A stretch of 64,000 nucleotides of DNA from Aquidulcibacter paucihalophilus (lineage in GTDB: Bacteria > Pseudomonadota > Alphaproteobacteria > Caulobacterales > Caulobacteraceae): NCBI GenBank assembly GCA_030285985.1, contig CP127384.1:186001-250000 (forward strand), written 5' to 3'. Shown piece after piece: positions 43,500 to 54,289 of this stretch; position 1 is the stretch's first letter; every line of letters starts with the position of its first letter. The notes below the pieces were generated by a model that was not told where the DNA came from, searched no databases, and saw only the letters and a program-made list of their open reading frames with translations. Made by a program: the position numbers and the translations under genes.

Positions 43500-44186
43500 A
43501 TGCCCACGCCCAAGACCATATTGATCATCGACGACGACGACGACCTGCGCGAGGCCCTGGCCGAACAGCTGGCGTTGCACGAGGCCTTCCGCCCGGTCCA
43601 GGCCTCGACGGCGGCCGAGGGCGTGCGGATGGGCCGCGAGGTCCGCGCCGATCTGATCCTGCTGGACGTCGACCTGCCCGATATGGACGGCCGCGAGGCC
43701 TGCCGGCTGCTCCGCAAGGACGGCGTCTCCACCCCGATCATCATGCTGACCGGCCAGTCCTCGGATTCCGACACCGTCCTGGGGCTGGAGTCGGGGGCCA
43801 ATGACTATGTCACCAAGCCCTTCCGCTTCGCGGTCCTGCTGGCCCGGATCCGCGCCCACCTGCGCAGCCATGAACAGTCCGAGGACGCCGTCTTCCGCAT
43901 CGGCCCCTATGAGTTCCGTCCGGCCGCCAAGGTCCTGATCGATGACAAGGCGAAGAAGGTCCGCCTGACCGAAAAGGAAACCAACATCCTCAAATACCTC
44001 TACCGCGCCGGGGCCAAGGCCGTGTCGCGCGAGGAGCTGCTGACCGAGGTCTGGGGTTACAACGCCGGGGTCACCACCCACACGCTGGAAACCCACATCT
44101 ACCGCCTGCGCCAGAAGATCGAGCCCGAGCCGGGCCAGGCGCGGCTGCTGCTGACGGACGCGGGCGGGTACCGGCTGCAGCCGTGA
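43500..44186 (+). CDS. cenR: OmpR/PhoB-family response regulator, CenR-like
   Basis: 228 residues. Receiver domain (1-~120): acidic DDDDD at 11-15, phospho-acceptor Asp56 (LILLDVDLPDMDG), the Thr in IIMLTGQS and Lys in YVTKPFRF. Winged-helix DNA-binding domain (~130-228): KKVRLTEKETNILKYLYRAG, SREELLTEVWGYN, VTTHTLETHIYRLRQKIEPE. Start MPTPKTILIIDD (43500) preferred over upstream codons. In Caulobacter the essential envelope regulator CenR has the same neighbourhood; the name rests on that. No kinase gene adjacent. Confidence 0.78.
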   Translation: MPTPKTILIIDDDDDLREALAEQLALHEAFRPVQASTAAEGVRMGREVRADLILLDVDLPDMDGREACRLLRKDGVSTPIIMLTGQSSDSDTVLGLESGANDYVTKPFRFAVLLARIRAHLRSHEQSEDAVFRIGPYEFRPAAKVLIDDKAKKVRLTEKETNILKYLYRAGAKAVSREELLTEVWGYNAGVTTHTLETHIYRLRQKIEPEPGQARLLLTDAGGYRLQP

Positions 44187-44187
44187 C

Positions 44188-44982
<795 letters not shown>

Positions 44983-44994
44983 GTTTTCCGGGGG

Positions 44995-45141
44995 CGCGGT
45001 CAGAAGGCTCCGCCTTCTCGACCCGACGCGCCCCTGGTGCAAGCACGGGCTTCGCGCTCAAGCAGCGAGGCGCCGCGCGGCGAGCGCTAGCGCCCAAAAC
45101 GGCGCTCAAGCAGCGAGCCGCCGCACGGCGAGCGTTAGCGC
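44995..45141. repeat. Composite repeat plus a second 40-bp palindromic copy
   Basis: Contains hairpin AGAAGGC-TCC-GCCTTCT (45002-45018), a variable linker, a 40-bp unit (45054-45093) and a further unit (45102-45141), repeating at 48 bp. In reverse complement the first part matches 28619-28709 in layout, including the TGACCGCG end. It occupies the gap between lolA and xthA (44983-45314) together with the terminator at 45155. Confidence 0.85.
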
Positions 45142-45154
45142 CCTCAAATAAAAA

Positions 45155-45182
45155 AGCGCCCGGTCGGGGGGGACCGGGCGCT
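45155..45182 (-). terminator. Intrinsic terminator after lolA
   Basis: AGCGCCCGGTC and GACCGGGCGCT form a perfect 11-bp stem with a 6-base loop. Reading leftward it is followed by a T-rich tract (TTTTTATTT), the best intrinsic terminator in the window. It lies about 130 bp past the lolA stop. Confidence 0.85.
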
Positions 45183-45314
45183 GGAAGGTTCGTCTCTCTC
45201 GCCGCCGGGAAGGGGATGAAATCCGTAGCGGTTCAGGTCGGCTCCCGCCGACCTGTGATGAAAGTGCCACGGTCGACAAAAAATGTCAAACCGCTGCTCG
45301 CCCCTCAGGCGAAA

Positions 45315-45947
45315 TCAGTTCCGGCCCGGACGACGGGTCGGATCGCGCAGCTGGAACAGGCTGGCGGCGAGGTTCGAGGCCGGGGTCAGCGAGGTCAGCT
45401 GGGTCCGGGTGCTGCCGCCCTGGGCGTCGCGGATAGTCCATTCGTGCAGGCGGATCGGGTTGCCTGCGAAGGACAGGATGACCGAGCCCTCCTCGGGGCG
45501 ACGCGCATCGCGGGCGATGATGGCGAAGGCCCCGGACGCCATGCGGGTCACACGGTCGACGCGCACGCCCTGATCGAAGCGGACATTGCGGGCGAGGAAG
45601 GTCGAAAGCGGCGTCGCGCCGAGCGGCACCTGACGGAAGACGTTCAGGCGCGGGTCGTAGCGTTTGACGTTCGAACCGTCCGACACGACCAGAAGGCCGG
45701 AGGGATTGGTGTATTCGAACCGCATCTTGCCGGGGCGTTGCAGCCAGAAACGCCCTTCGCGGCGCTGGGCCCCCGAGGTCTCGACGAAATTGCCCTGGGC
45801 CGACGTCAGCCCCTGCAGATAGGCCTGGGCCTGGGCCAGGACGGCGCGATCCTCGGCCGACAGGTTGCTCTGGGCGGAGGCGGGCATGGCGGCGAGGGCC
45901 GCGATGGCGGCGGTTCCGAGTGCAAAGGCGCGGCGCGAGACTGTCAT
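45315..45947 (-). CDS. lolA: Outer-membrane lipoprotein carrier protein LolA
   Basis: 210 residues; periplasmic shuttle of lipoproteins from LolCDE to the outer membrane. Signal peptide with a twin-arginine-like motif (TVSRRAFALGTAAIAALAAM) and cleavage after PASA. LolA fold: FVETSGAQRREGRFWLQRPG, KMRFEYTNPSGLLVVSDGSN, VKRYDPRLNVFRQVPLGATP and a C-terminal LASLFQLRDP-type end. Next to ftsK, as in Caulobacter. Confidence 0.9.
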   Translation of the reverse strand: MTVSRRAFALGTAAIAALAAMPASAQSNLSAEDRAVLAQAQAYLQGLTSAQGNFVETSGAQRREGRFWLQRPGKMRFEYTNPSGLLVVSDGSNVKRYDPRLNVFRQVPLGATPLSTFLARNVRFDQGVRVDRVTRMASGAFAIIARDARRPEEGSVILSFAGNPIRLHEWTIRDAQGGSTRTQLTSLTPASNLAASLFQLRDPTRRPGRN

Positions 45948-46117
45948 AGGGTCTTCTCCCGTTCGGGATGGTTGTTGATCATGCCGTCATGCGGAACGGG
46001 AAAGGCGCAGGCATGGCCCGAGCCTGACCATATTCCGGCGCTGCGATGAAGCCCTGTTCAGCTTCAGGCGGCGACAACGGAGCCCTAACGCAGCAGGAGC
46101 GGCTCGCGTTGCCCGCC

Positions 46118-48472
46118 CTACATAGGCGGCGGGCCGGCGAGGATGTCGCGCTTGCCGGCGTGGTTGGCCGGACTGACGACGCCCTCCTGTTCCATTCGCT
46201 CGATCAGGGAGGCGGCGCGGTTGTAGCCGATCTGCAGGCGACGCTGGATGTAGCTGGTCGAGGCCTTGCGGTCGCGGGTGACCACGGCCACGGCGCGATC
46301 ATAGAGGTCGTCGCCCGAGCCGCCGCCCTCATCGTCGAACCCGGCCGCGTCGCCGTCGCCGTCCGGATCGTCGGTGATCAGGTCGAGATAGTCGGGCTCG
46401 CCCTGGCTGCGCAGGTGTTTGCAGACCTCGTCGACCTCCTGGTCGGTCACGAACGGGCCGTGCAGGCGGGTGATACGGCCACCGCCGGCCATGTAGAGCA
46501 TGTCGCCCTGGCCCAGCAGCTGCTCGCCGCCCTGTTCACCAAGGATGGTGCGGCTGTCGATCTTGGAGGTGACCTGGAAGCTGATCCGGGTCGGGAAGTT
46601 CGCCTTGATGGTGCCGGTGATGACATCGACCGACGGGCGCTGGGTGGCCATGATCAGGTGGATACCGGCGGCGCGGGCCATCTGGGCCAGACGCTGGACC
46701 GCGCCCTCGACGTCCTTGCCGGCGACCAGCATCAGGTCGGCCATCTCGTCCATGACGACGACGAGGAAGGGCAGGGGTTCGGGGCGGATCTTCTCGGATT
46801 CATAGACCGGGCGGCCCTGTTCGTCGAAGCCGGTCTGGACGGTGCGTTCGAAATGCTCGCCCTTGGCCACGGCCTCGCGGGCGCGCTCGTTGTAGGAGGC
46901 GATGTTGCGCACGCCGAGCTTGGACATCCGCCGGTAGCGGTCCTCCATCTCGCGCACGGTCCATTTCAGCGCGACGACCGCCTTCTTCGGATCGGTGACG
47001 ACCGGGGCCAGCAGGTGCGGGATGCCGTCATAGACCGACAGTTCCAGCATCTTGGGGTCGATCATGATGAAGCGGCACTCCGCCGGGCTGTGCCGGTAGA
47101 GGATCGACAGGATCATGGCGTTGACGCCGACCGACTTGCCCGAGCCGGTGGTGCCGGCGATCAGCAGGTGGGGCATGCGCGCCAGATCGGCGACATAGGG
47201 TTCGCCGCCGATGGTCTCGCCCAGCGCCAGGGGCAGCAGGTGGGCGGGCTTGTCGTATTCGGTCGAGGCCAGCAGGTCGCGCAGATAGACGGTCTCGCGC
47301 TTGGCATTGGGCAGTTCGATGCCGATGGCGTTGCGGCCTGGCACGACCGAGATACGGCAGGCGCGGGCGCTCATCGAGCGGGCAATATCATCGCTCAGGG
47401 CCACGACGCGGCCGTGTTTCACGCCGGGCGCGGGCACCAGTTCGTACAGGGTGACGACGGGGCCGGGGCGGATCTGGTCGATCACCCCGCGCACGCCGAA
47501 TTCCTGGAGCACGCCTTCCAGCATCTTGGCGTTCTGCTTCAGCGCCTCCTCATCGACCGAGGCCACGCGCTTGGCCGGCTTGGTCAGCATCGACAGGGGC
47601 GGCAGGTCGAAGCCGGTCGAGGGGCGGACGAAGTCGAAGGCGGCCTGGCTGTCGTCGGCCTCGCGGCGCGGCTTCGGCGCCTTGGCGGCGGCGACCTTGG
47701 GCTCGGGGGCACCGCGCACAGGGTCCGGTGCCTCCCACGGCGGGGACGGCTCAAGCACGGCGGGACCGTCGTCCAGCTCCAGCGCGGGGCGGGGACGCGG
47801 CGGGGCCTTGGCGGCGACGGGCCGGCGGGCCTTCGGGGCCGGCGGCGCGGGCGTGCGGATGCCACGAACCCAGGCCAGGCCATCGGCCAGGTCGGCGACT
47901 CTCAGACCGACGGCGTAGCCGATGCCCCACAGGGCCAGCGGCAGGAACAGCAGGCCGGCGATGACCGGCGCGCCGGGCAGGCGCAGGCCGCTGCAGATCA
48001 GGCGGATCAGGCCGACGATGGCGTCGCCCCACAGGCCGCCGAGGCCGGCGGCCAGGGGCCAGGCGGCGGGTGCCGCGAGGGCCGACAGCGCCGCCGACAG
48101 GGCGAGAACGCCGCCGGTGGCGGCAAGCGCCTTGAGCGCCGTGGGTTTCAGGCGCTGCTGGATGGCGTCGCCGATGGCCGCCGCAAGTCCGAAGGCGATC
48201 AGCAGGATGGCGGCCGGCCAGGCGGCCAGGCCGAGGGACTGCATGAACAGGTCGGCGAACAGCGCGCCGTTCAGGCCCAGCCAGTTGGTCGGTTCCGCGC
48301 CGGAGGCCGCATTCAGGCTGGGATCGGCCGGATTCCACGAGATCAGCGCCACCAGCAGCAGGGCGGCGAGCAGGGCCTGGAGCACGCCGCGGAATTTCAC
48401 CGTGATCGGCGCGCCCCACAGGATGCGGGCGCTGACCCAGGCGCGCTGGCCGATGGCGAGGGCGGCGGACAT
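46118..48472 (-). CDS. ftsK: DNA translocase FtsK
   Basis: 784 residues. Four N-terminal membrane helices (~25-190) anchor it at the divisome. A Pro/Ala-rich linker (~205-275), shorter than in E. coli, precedes the alpha/beta motor: [10 protein letters not shown], Walker A GTTGSGKS at 440-447, [20 protein letters not shown] (Walker B) and [20 protein letters not shown]. The gamma domain (~715-770; [20 protein letters not shown]) reads KOPS. Pumps the terminus region through the septum. Confidence 0.97.
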   Translation of the reverse strand: MSAALAIGQRAWVSARILWGAPITVKFRGVLQALLAALLLVALISWNPADPSLNAASGAEPTNWLGLNGALFADLFMQSLGLAAWPAAILLIAFGLAAAIGDAIQQRLKPTALKALAATGGVLALSAALSALAAPAAWPLAAGLGGLWGDAIVGLIRLICSGLRLPGAPVIAGLLFLPLALWGIGYAVGLRVADLADGLAWVRGIRTPAPPAPKARRPVAAKAPPRPRPALELDDGPAVLEPSPPWEAPDPVRGAPEPKVAAAKAPKPRREADDSQAAFDFVRPSTGFDLPPLSMLTKPAKRVASVDEEALKQNAKMLEGVLQEFGVRGVIDQIRPGPVVTLYELVPAPGVKHGRVVALSDDIARSMSARACRISVVPGRNAIGIELPNAKRETVYLRDLLASTEYDKPAHLLPLALGETIGGEPYVADLARMPHLLIAGTTGSGKSVGVNAMILSILYRHSPAECRFIMIDPKMLELSVYDGIPHLLAPVVTDPKKAVVALKWTVREMEDRYRRMSKLGVRNIASYNERAREAVAKGEHFERTVQTGFDEQGRPVYESEKIRPEPLPFLVVVMDEMADLMLVAGKDVEGAVQRLAQMARAAGIHLIMATQRPSVDVITGTIKANFPTRISFQVTSKIDSRTILGEQGGEQLLGQGDMLYMAGGGRITRLHGPFVTDQEVDEVCKHLRSQGEPDYLDLITDDPDGDGDAAGFDDEGGGSGDDLYDRAVAVVTRDRKASTSYIQRRLQIGYNRAASLIERMEQEGVVSPANHAGKRDILAGPPPM

Positions 48473-48526
48473 GCGGCGACGAACTCCGGACGGACGGGAC
48501 AGTCCGCTGTTGTCGCGCGAGGAGGG

Positions 48527-48541
48527 TTAAGGGGCTGTTTA
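48527..48541. promoter_or_regulatory. Near-match to a CtrA box upstream of ftsK
   Basis: TTAAGGGGCTGTTTA matches TTAA-N7-TTAA at seven of eight specified bases. It lies 55 bp upstream of the ftsK start in the 134-bp divergent gap with the hydroxylase gene. A single mismatched site in short DNA is weak evidence. Confidence 0.3.
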
Positions 48542-48606
48542 CCAGCCGACGACCGACCTCATTTGCCGCACTGGACGTTCCGCCCTTGCGGCGCGACAAC
48601 CCCTCC

Positions 48607-49860
48607 ATGAGCCAGACCGACCGTTATGACGTCATCATCGCCGGCGCCGGCCTCGCCGGGGCCACGTTTGCGCTGGCGGCGGCGCAGGGCGGGCTGAAGG
48701 TGGTTCTGGTCGATCCCCAGCCGTTTGACGTCCAGCTGGCACCGAGCTTCGACGGGCGTTCGACCGCCATCGCCTTTTCAACCTTCCGCATGCTGGACGC
48801 CCTGGGCGTCGGCGCGGCCCTCCGGCCCCATGCCTGTCGGATGGACCGGATTCTGGTCACCGACGGCCGGTGTCCGGGCGCGGCGTCGCGGCCGCAGTCC
48901 TCTGCCTTCCTGCGCTTCGATGCCGACGAGATCGGCGACCGGACCGACGGCGAGCCGCTGGGCTATATGGTCGAGAACCGGCGCATCCGCGTCGCCCTCT
49001 CCGAAGCGGTGACGGCGGCGGGCATCGAGGTGCGGGCACCGGCGGCGGTCGCCAGGGTCGAGGCCGGCCCGGGAATGTCGCGGGTCACCCTCGTTGACGG
49101 CTCGGTGATCGAAGCCCCGCTGACGGTCGGCGCCGAGGGCCGGGGGTCGACGGTCCGCACGGCCGCCGGAATCGAGACCGTCGGCTGGAGCTATGAACAG
49201 AGCGGGGTCGTCGCCACCGTGTCCCTCGGCCGGGACCACGGCAATGTCGCCCATGAATATTTCCTGCCCTCGGGCCCCTTCGCCATCCTGCCGCTGACCG
49301 AACGCCGGGCCAGCCTGGTGTGGACGGAATCGACCCGGCGCGGCGAGGCGCTGCGGGCCGCGTCCGATGAAGCCTTCCAGTCTCATCTGATGCGACGCTT
49401 CGGTGACTTCCTCGAGGACGTCACAGTGGTGGGACCGCGCTTCGTCTATCCCCTGTCGCTGCAACTGGCCCAACAGCTGACCGCCCCGCGCACCGCCCTG
49501 ATCGGCGACGCGGCCCATGCGGTCCATCCGGTCGCCGGCCAGGGCCTGAACATGGGTCTCAAGGACGCCGCCGCCCTTGCCGAGGTGCTGGTCGAGGCCC
49601 TGCGGCTGGGCGAGGACATCGGCTCGGAGATCGTGCTGGACCGCTACGCCCGCTGGCGGCGGTTCGACAACGCCGCCCTGGCCGCGGGCTTTGACGGCTT
49701 CGTGCGGCTGTTCTCCAACGACATCGCGCCGGTTCGACTGGCGAGGACCCTCGGTATCGCCGCCGTCAACCGTATCGCCCCCCTGCGCCGCGCCTTCATG
49801 CACGAGGCGGGCGGTGCGACGGGGGATCTGCCGCGGCTGTTGAGGGGTGAGGCGGTCTAG
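48607..49860 (+). CDS. UbiH/UbiF/VisC-family ubiquinone biosynthesis hydroxylase
   Basis: 417 residues; FAD-dependent monooxygenase of the ubiquinone pathway. FAD motif [52 protein letters not shown], and the second FAD motif [20 protein letters not shown] followed by [12 protein letters not shown]. Which ring position it hydroxylates (UbiH, UbiF, UbiI or UbiL type) cannot be told. Its TAG lies in a CTAG shared with the convergent Trm112-like gene. Confidence 0.92.
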   Translation: MSQTDRYDVIIAGAGLAGATFALAAAQGGLKVVLVDPQPFDVQLAPSFDGRSTAIAFSTFRMLDALGVGAALRPHACRMDRILVTDGRCPGAASRPQSSAFLRFDADEIGDRTDGEPLGYMVENRRIRVALSEAVTAAGIEVRAPAAVARVEAGPGMSRVTLVDGSVIEAPLTVGAEGRGSTVRTAAGIETVGWSYEQSGVVATVSLGRDHGNVAHEYFLPSGPFAILPLTERRASLVWTESTRRGEALRAASDEAFQSHLMRRFGDFLEDVTVVGPRFVYPLSLQLAQQLTAPRTALIGDAAHAVHPVAGQGLNMGLKDAAALAEVLVEALRLGEDIGSEIVLDRYARWRRFDNAALAAGFDGFVRLFSNDIAPVRLARTLGIAAVNRIAPLRRAFMHEAGGATGDLPRLLRGEAV

Positions 49861-50051
49861 TCCAGCGCCCGCGCCTCTTCCGGCAGCATGATCGGCACGC
49901 CCTCGCGGATCGGGAAGGCCAGTTTCGCGCCCTTTGACACCAGCTCCTGCCGCTCGCGGTCATAGGTCAGCTTGCCGCGCGTGACGGGGCAGACCAGCAC
50001 CTCAAGCAGGCGGGGATCAACGGACGGCGGGGTGTGGAAGGCGTCGCTCAT
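49857..50051 (-). CDS. Trm112-family small protein (YcaR-like)
   Basis: 64 residues from [16 protein letters not shown] (50051). [20 protein letters not shown] and [20 protein letters not shown] match the bacterial Trm112/UPF0434 family, which in other organisms binds and stabilises methyltransferases. Only one Cys of the usual pair is seen (VCPVT). Eight bp follow the LON-domain gene, suggesting cotranscription cnoX-like - LON - trm112-like. Confidence 0.9.
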   Translation of the reverse strand: MSDAFHTPPSVDPRLLEVLVCPVTRGKLTYDRERQELVSKGAKLAFPIREGVPIMLPEEARALD

Positions 50052-50059
50052 GATCACAC

Positions 50060-50719
50060 CTATTGCATGGACGGCGCGTCGCCGTCTCCGTCCACTGCCG
50101 CGTCGATGGTCAGCAGGGCGGTCAGGACGCCCGAGCGGTCGGTCAGGCTGACGGCTTCCAGCAGGGCCTGTTTCTCGGGCGGGTCGAAGGGCAGGGCCAT
50201 GGACAGGCTGTTGATCAGCGCCTCGGGCGGGGCGCTCTCGGCCGTGTCCCAGTCGATGTCGAGGCTGCGCGCTTCCAGATAGGCGCGCAGGGCGTCCAGC
50301 AGACCATCGCGGTCGAGGCCGACGTCATCGACGGCCGGCGGGCTCAGATCCGCCTCGAACGACGTGAAATCGGCACGGATCTGGCGATAGGGCGTCTGGG
50401 TCGGGATCTCGCTGCCCAGCCGGAATCGGGCGCAGCCGGTCAGGGTGATCAGATAGCGGCCGTCTGACGTTTCGGCGAAACTGGTGATCCGTCCCGCGCA
50501 GCCGATCGGCGACAGGCCCGGCAGACGCTGCGGCCCGCCCTGGGGCTGGAGCATGCCGATGATCCGGTCCCCGGCCATGGCGTCGTCGATCATGTTCAGA
50601 TAGCGCGGCTCGAAAATGTTCAGCGGCAGCTGGCCGCGCGGCAGCAGGATCGCGCCGGGCAGGGGAAAGACAGGGATCACCTGCGGCAGGTCGGCGGCCT
50701 TCACATATCCCTGCGCCAC
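50060..50719 (-). CDS. LON peptidase substrate-binding-domain protein
   Basis: 219 residues resembling the Lon N-terminal domain without a protease: [55 protein letters not shown] and [13 protein letters not shown]. Stand-alone members are common in alphaproteobacteria, role unknown (possibly substrate recognition). Nine bp separate it from the upstream thioredoxin-like gene. Confidence 0.92.
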   Translation of the reverse strand: MAQGYVKAADLPQVIPVFPLPGAILLPRGQLPLNIFEPRYLNMIDDAMAGDRIIGMLQPQGGPQRLPGLSPIGCAGRITSFAETSDGRYLITLTGCARFRLGSEIPTQTPYRQIRADFTSFEADLSPPAVDDVGLDRDGLLDALRAYLEARSLDIDWDTAESAPPEALINSLSMALPFDPPEKQALLEAVSLTDRSGVLTALLTIDAAVDGDGDAPSMQ

Positions 50720-50728
50720 GCCCGTCTC

Positions 50729-51625
50729 CTATGCGAACAGGATGGAGGACAGGCGTCGACGCCCGTCCCGCGCCACGTCCGACGCCGCGCCGGCCGCCTC
50801 GAACACGACCAGCAACTGTTTGCGCGCGGCCTGCTCGTTCCATTCGCGGTCGGCGGCGACGATGGTCAGAAGGCTGTCGACCGCCCCTTTCAAATCGCCC
50901 GACGCGGCCTGGGCCAGCGACAGGTCGAAGCGGGCCTGGCGGTCGGCCGGGTTGGCCGCGACCTTCGCCTTCAGGTCGTCGTCCGCGCCCGTCGGGGCGG
51001 CGGACAGCAGCGACAACTGCGCCCGGACGGACTGGACCGTGGCGTCCTTCGAGTCCGGTGCGGCCATGGCGATGGTCTGACGCGCCTGGTCGACGTCGCC
51101 GTCGGCCAGATAGACCCGCGCCATGCCGGCGATGGCCCGCTCATGCGCCGGCTCCAGCGTCAGCACCTGGGCGAAGGCCTGGGCCGCGCCGCCGAGATCG
51201 TGGAGCGTCAGGGACTCCTCGCCCAGCGACATCAGCTGTTCGATATCGGCGTTGGCGCTCGTGCCGCCCGTGAGCTTGTCGATGAAGGCCTTGAGCTGGC
51301 TGTCCGGCACCGCGCCCTGGAAGCCGTCGACCGGCTGGCCGTTGACGAAGGCATAGACGGTCGGGATCGACTGCACCCGAAGCTGGCCCGCATAGGCGGG
51401 GTTCTTGTCGACATCGATCTTGACCAGTTTCACCGCCCCGCCGGCGGCGCGGACGGCCTTTTCGATCGCCGGCGTCAGGGTCCGGCACGGCCCGCACCAG
51501 GTCGCCCAGAAATCGACCAGCACCGGCTGCGACTTCGAGGCCTCGATGACATCGGTCATGAAGCCGGCGTCGGAGCCGTCCTTGATCAGGTCTTCGGGCA
51601 GGGCGGTCGGGTCGGCGAAGCTCAT
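50729..51625 (-). CDS. cnoX: CnoX-like thioredoxin with C-terminal TPR-like domain
   Basis: 298 residues from the ATG at 51625, placed 7 bases after AGGA. Thioredoxin domain with active site FWATWCGPCRTLTPAIEKA (~45), PTVYAFVNGQPVDGFQGAVP; then ~170 residues of TPR-like helices (LGGAAQAFAQVLTLEPAHER, KAKVAANPADRQARFDLSLA, LLTIVAADREWNEQAARKQL). CnoX/YbbN chaperedoxins protect substrates from oxidation and pass them to GroEL; the WCGPC here suggests redox activity as in Caulobacter CnoX. Confidence 0.9.
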   Translation of the reverse strand: MSFADPTALPEDLIKDGSDAGFMTDVIEASKSQPVLVDFWATWCGPCRTLTPAIEKAVRAAGGAVKLVKIDVDKNPAYAGQLRVQSIPTVYAFVNGQPVDGFQGAVPDSQLKAFIDKLTGGTSANADIEQLMSLGEESLTLHDLGGAAQAFAQVLTLEPAHERAIAGMARVYLADGDVDQARQTIAMAAPDSKDATVQSVRAQLSLLSAAPTGADDDLKAKVAANPADRQARFDLSLAQAASGDLKGAVDSLLTIVAADREWNEQAARKQLLVVFEAAGAASDVARDGRRRLSSILFA

Positions 51626-51688
51626 CAATCGATCCTGTATCGGAAAAGGCGGAACGCGGCAGGCTCCAGATGGTCGCGGGCAAGCCCC

Positions 51689-51718
51689 GTCTCAAGTAGC
51701 GCGAAGCGCGGCAGCGCC
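51689..51718. repeat. Short palindromic repeat, second copy
   Basis: GTCTCAAGTAGCGCGAAGCG continues into CGGCAGCGCC. It closely matches 36576-36604 and ends 1 bp before the stop of the heparinase-like gene. Confidence 0.6.
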
Positions 51719-51719
51719 C

Positions 51720-53531
51720 CTAGGTGGGGTCGGTTCCCGCGCCTGCCGGGCTCAGCTTCCAGCGGATCTTGGTCTCGGAGTCGGTCCGGGCCGAGCCGCG
51801 CACCACGATCTGCAGCGACCGCCGGGTCAGGCCCTCATCGATATGGACCGAGGGTTCTATGGCGACGTCGGGGCCGTCGGTGCGGAACCACCAGCCCCGG
51901 CCCGAATGGCCGCGCAGCAGGATCGAGCGACGATCGCGCGCCAGCGAGGCCTGCACGCCGGGTTCCAGCTGGAAGCGCACGGCATAGGGCGCCGCAATGG
52001 CGCGGACGACGTCCTTCTGGCCCGGTGCGGGGTGCAGCCGCTCCTCGGCGCGAAGTTCGTCCAGACGCTGGTCGAGATAGAGCCGGCGCTGGTGCAGCAG
52101 GCCGTAGTCGTGAACCCAGCCGTCGTGCTCGACTTCCAGCCACACCGCGCCCTCGCCGTCGCGCTGCTGCACCTCGAGGTGCAGCGGCCGGCCCATCAGG
52201 CGGTGGCCCATCAGCTCGGCCTTCCAGCCCCCCAGGGGTTCGCCGGTCGAGCCTTCGCCGAGCGTGAGGGTCGAGTGGCCGGGCGGCAGGCGCAGGCCCT
52301 GACGCTCGCCCGCGCGGGGCGTCCAGCCACAGCCCGTGACCAGCCGGTCCTTGCCGCAAACGATCTCCAGCGCCATCGGCTGGGCGCAGGCGGCGAGGGA
52401 CCAGACCCCGCGTGCCGGTCCCGCAACATCCGCCGCTATGGTCAGCAGCGGGCTGCGGATGCGGGCAATGCCGGCCACGATCCGGCTTTGCAGATCGGCG
52501 GCGGGCGTCTCGTCATGGGCGCGGGCAGCGGCGATCCGGGCCTGGGTCGACGGCCCGCCGCCCTGCATGGTCACCAGCCGCCCATCGGGCAGGGTCAGCA
52601 GGCGCAGGGCCACGGTCAGCCGCTGGATGGCCGCGCGGACCGCGTCCGGGCCGGCTTCCGACAGTTGCGAGAGGGCGTCGTCGAGGGTCAGCAGGTCGAG
52701 CAGCAGTTCCAGCCCGGCCTCGGGGCTGCGCGAGGCGTGACCGCCGTCGGCATCGACGGTGCGGTCCAGCGCGCCGGGCAGGCGGCGCAGGGCGGCACGG
52801 CGCAGCGAGACGCCGGGCGGGCCGGCGAGGACACAGCCGGCCACGGCCGCGGCGGTCAGCCGTTCGGCGCTTCCGGCCAGGCCGCCGGGCGGACGCAGCA
52901 GTTGCCGTCCCTGACGGCCGAGGATGTCCGCCAGCCGCAGCCGTTCGGCCTCGGTCGCGACCTGCCCCATGCGCCGGGCGGCGCAGGCGAGATTGAGGGT
53001 CCGCCGCGCCAGCACCTCGGGACCCCAGGCGAACGGTGACCAGCGCGCGAAGGCGGAGCCCCAGGCAAGGGTCAGGCGCACGGCTTCCCGGGCCCCGCGC
53101 TCGCCCTGCAACATCATGGACGGCAGCCAGGCGAAGGCATGGAGTTCGGTGGCGAAGGCGCGGTTCGGGCTGGGGCGGTTCCAGGGGTCCTCGGGCGCCG
53201 CGGCCTCGAGACTGGATCCGGCGAGGATGAAACGGCCATCCACGGCGGCCTTGCCCGGGGCCGGATCAACCGGCCGGAAGTCACGGGGCGTCGCCGCGAA
53301 GGCCTGCACGGGCGGCCCCTTCAGCGTCAGACTGTAGCCGGGAAGGCCGTAGAGCTCGATCCAGAGCTGGCGGACCAGCATCCGGCTGATCACCGTCGGC
53401 CACAGGCCGGGCCCTGTCGCGGCACCGGCGCTGCGGACCGGCGTGCGCATCGGCGCACCGCGCAGGCCCGGGATTTCACCCGGTGGCGGGGCGTCGGCCT
53501 CGGTGCGGGAGAAGGCGGCGAGCGGATTCAC
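51720..53531 (-). CDS. Heparinase II/III family protein
   Basis: 603 residues. N-terminal alpha/alpha toroid (~50-300: RQLWIELYGLPGYSLTLKGP, FAWLPSMMLQGERGAREAV, TLAWGSAFARWSPFAWGPEV, DGGHASRSPEAGLELLLDLL) and a C-terminal beta-sandwich (SIVAGIARIRSPLLTIAAD ... MGHRLMGRPLHLEVQQRDGE, VWLEVEHDGWVHDYGLLHQR). No signal peptide is visible, which is common in this alphaproteobacterial subgroup. Substrate unknown. Coupled to rpe by a 4-bp overlap and near purH, an arrangement often seen in this order. Confidence 0.86.
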   Translation of the reverse strand: MNPLAAFSRTEADAPPPGEIPGLRGAPMRTPVRSAGAATGPGLWPTVISRMLVRQLWIELYGLPGYSLTLKGPPVQAFAATPRDFRPVDPAPGKAAVDGRFILAGSSLEAAAPEDPWNRPSPNRAFATELHAFAWLPSMMLQGERGAREAVRLTLAWGSAFARWSPFAWGPEVLARRTLNLACAARRMGQVATEAERLRLADILGRQGRQLLRPPGGLAGSAERLTAAAVAGCVLAGPPGVSLRRAALRRLPGALDRTVDADGGHASRSPEAGLELLLDLLTLDDALSQLSEAGPDAVRAAIQRLTVALRLLTLPDGRLVTMQGGGPSTQARIAAARAHDETPAADLQSRIVAGIARIRSPLLTIAADVAGPARGVWSLAACAQPMALEIVCGKDRLVTGCGWTPRAGERQGLRLPPGHSTLTLGEGSTGEPLGGWKAELMGHRLMGRPLHLEVQQRDGEGAVWLEVEHDGWVHDYGLLHQRRLYLDQRLDELRAEERLHPAPGQKDVVRAIAAPYAVRFQLEPGVQASLARDRRSILLRGHSGRGWWFRTDGPDVAIEPSVHIDEGLTRRSLQIVVRGSARTDSETKIRWKLSPAGAGTDPT

Positions 53532-54187
53532 GCGGTTTTCAGCGCCTGGATATTGGCGGCATAGGCCGAAGGCCCGCCCCGGAACACGGCAGTGCCCGCC
53601 ACAAGGGCGTCCGCGCCCGCGGCCACACAGGCCCCGGCGTTGACGGCGGTGACCCCGCCGTCCACCTGCAGATGGGCTTTCGATCCCGCGGCGTCGAGCA
53701 GGGCGCGGGTCCGTTCGATCTTGCGCAGCGTGGTCCCGATGAAGGACTGGCCGCCGAAGCCCGGATTGACCGACATCAGCAGCACCAGATCGACCAGATC
53801 GATGACCTCCTCGAGCACGGTCAGCGGGGTCCCCGGGTTCAGCACCACCCCGGCCTTCGCCCCCAGTTGGCGGATGCGGCCCAGCGTCCGGTGCAGGTGC
53901 GGCCCGCTCTCGGGGTGGACGGTCAGGATGTCGGCGCCCGCCTCGCGATAGGCCTCCAGCCAGGGATCGACCGGGGCGACCATCAGATGGACGTCGAAGG
54001 GCAGGGCGGTGTGGGGCCGCAGGGCCTTCACCACATCGGGGCCGATGGTGATGTTCGGCACGAAATGGCCGTCCATGACGTCGACGTGGATCCAGTCCGC
54101 GCCGGCGGCGTCCAGCGCGCGAATTTCTTCGCCCAGCTTCGCGAAGTCACTGGCGAGGATGGACGGACAGATGAGGGGGGCGGCCAT
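53528..54187 (-). CDS. rpe: Ribulose-phosphate 3-epimerase
   Basis: 219-residue TIM barrel interconverting ribulose-5-P and xylulose-5-P. CPSILASDFAKLGEEIRAL, DWIHVDVMDGHFVPNITIGP with the metal His/Asp, PFDVHLMVAPVDPWLEAYRE, LLMSVNPGFGGQSFI with the second Asp region, and LQVDGGVTAVNAGACVAAGA. All catalytic segments present. Confidence 0.96.
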   Translation of the reverse strand: MAAPLICPSILASDFAKLGEEIRALDAAGADWIHVDVMDGHFVPNITIGPDVVKALRPHTALPFDVHLMVAPVDPWLEAYREAGADILTVHPESGPHLHRTLGRIRQLGAKAGVVLNPGTPLTVLEEVIDLVDLVLLMSVNPGFGGQSFIGTTLRKIERTRALLDAAGSKAHLQVDGGVTAVNAGACVAAGADALVAGTAVFRGGPSAYAANIQALKTA

Positions 54188-54289
54188 GGACCGGGGATAA
54201 GGCGGGTCGCGGGCGGGAGCAAGGCGTGCGCGGGGTTTCGCCGCCGCGACGTGCTACACGCTTCGGTCATTGCCCACTGGAGAACCGTC

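Noticed and set aside
46046..48610. 854-codon plus-strand open frame opposite ftsK
   Set aside because: Gly/Gln/His-rich antisense of ftsK without domain motifs.
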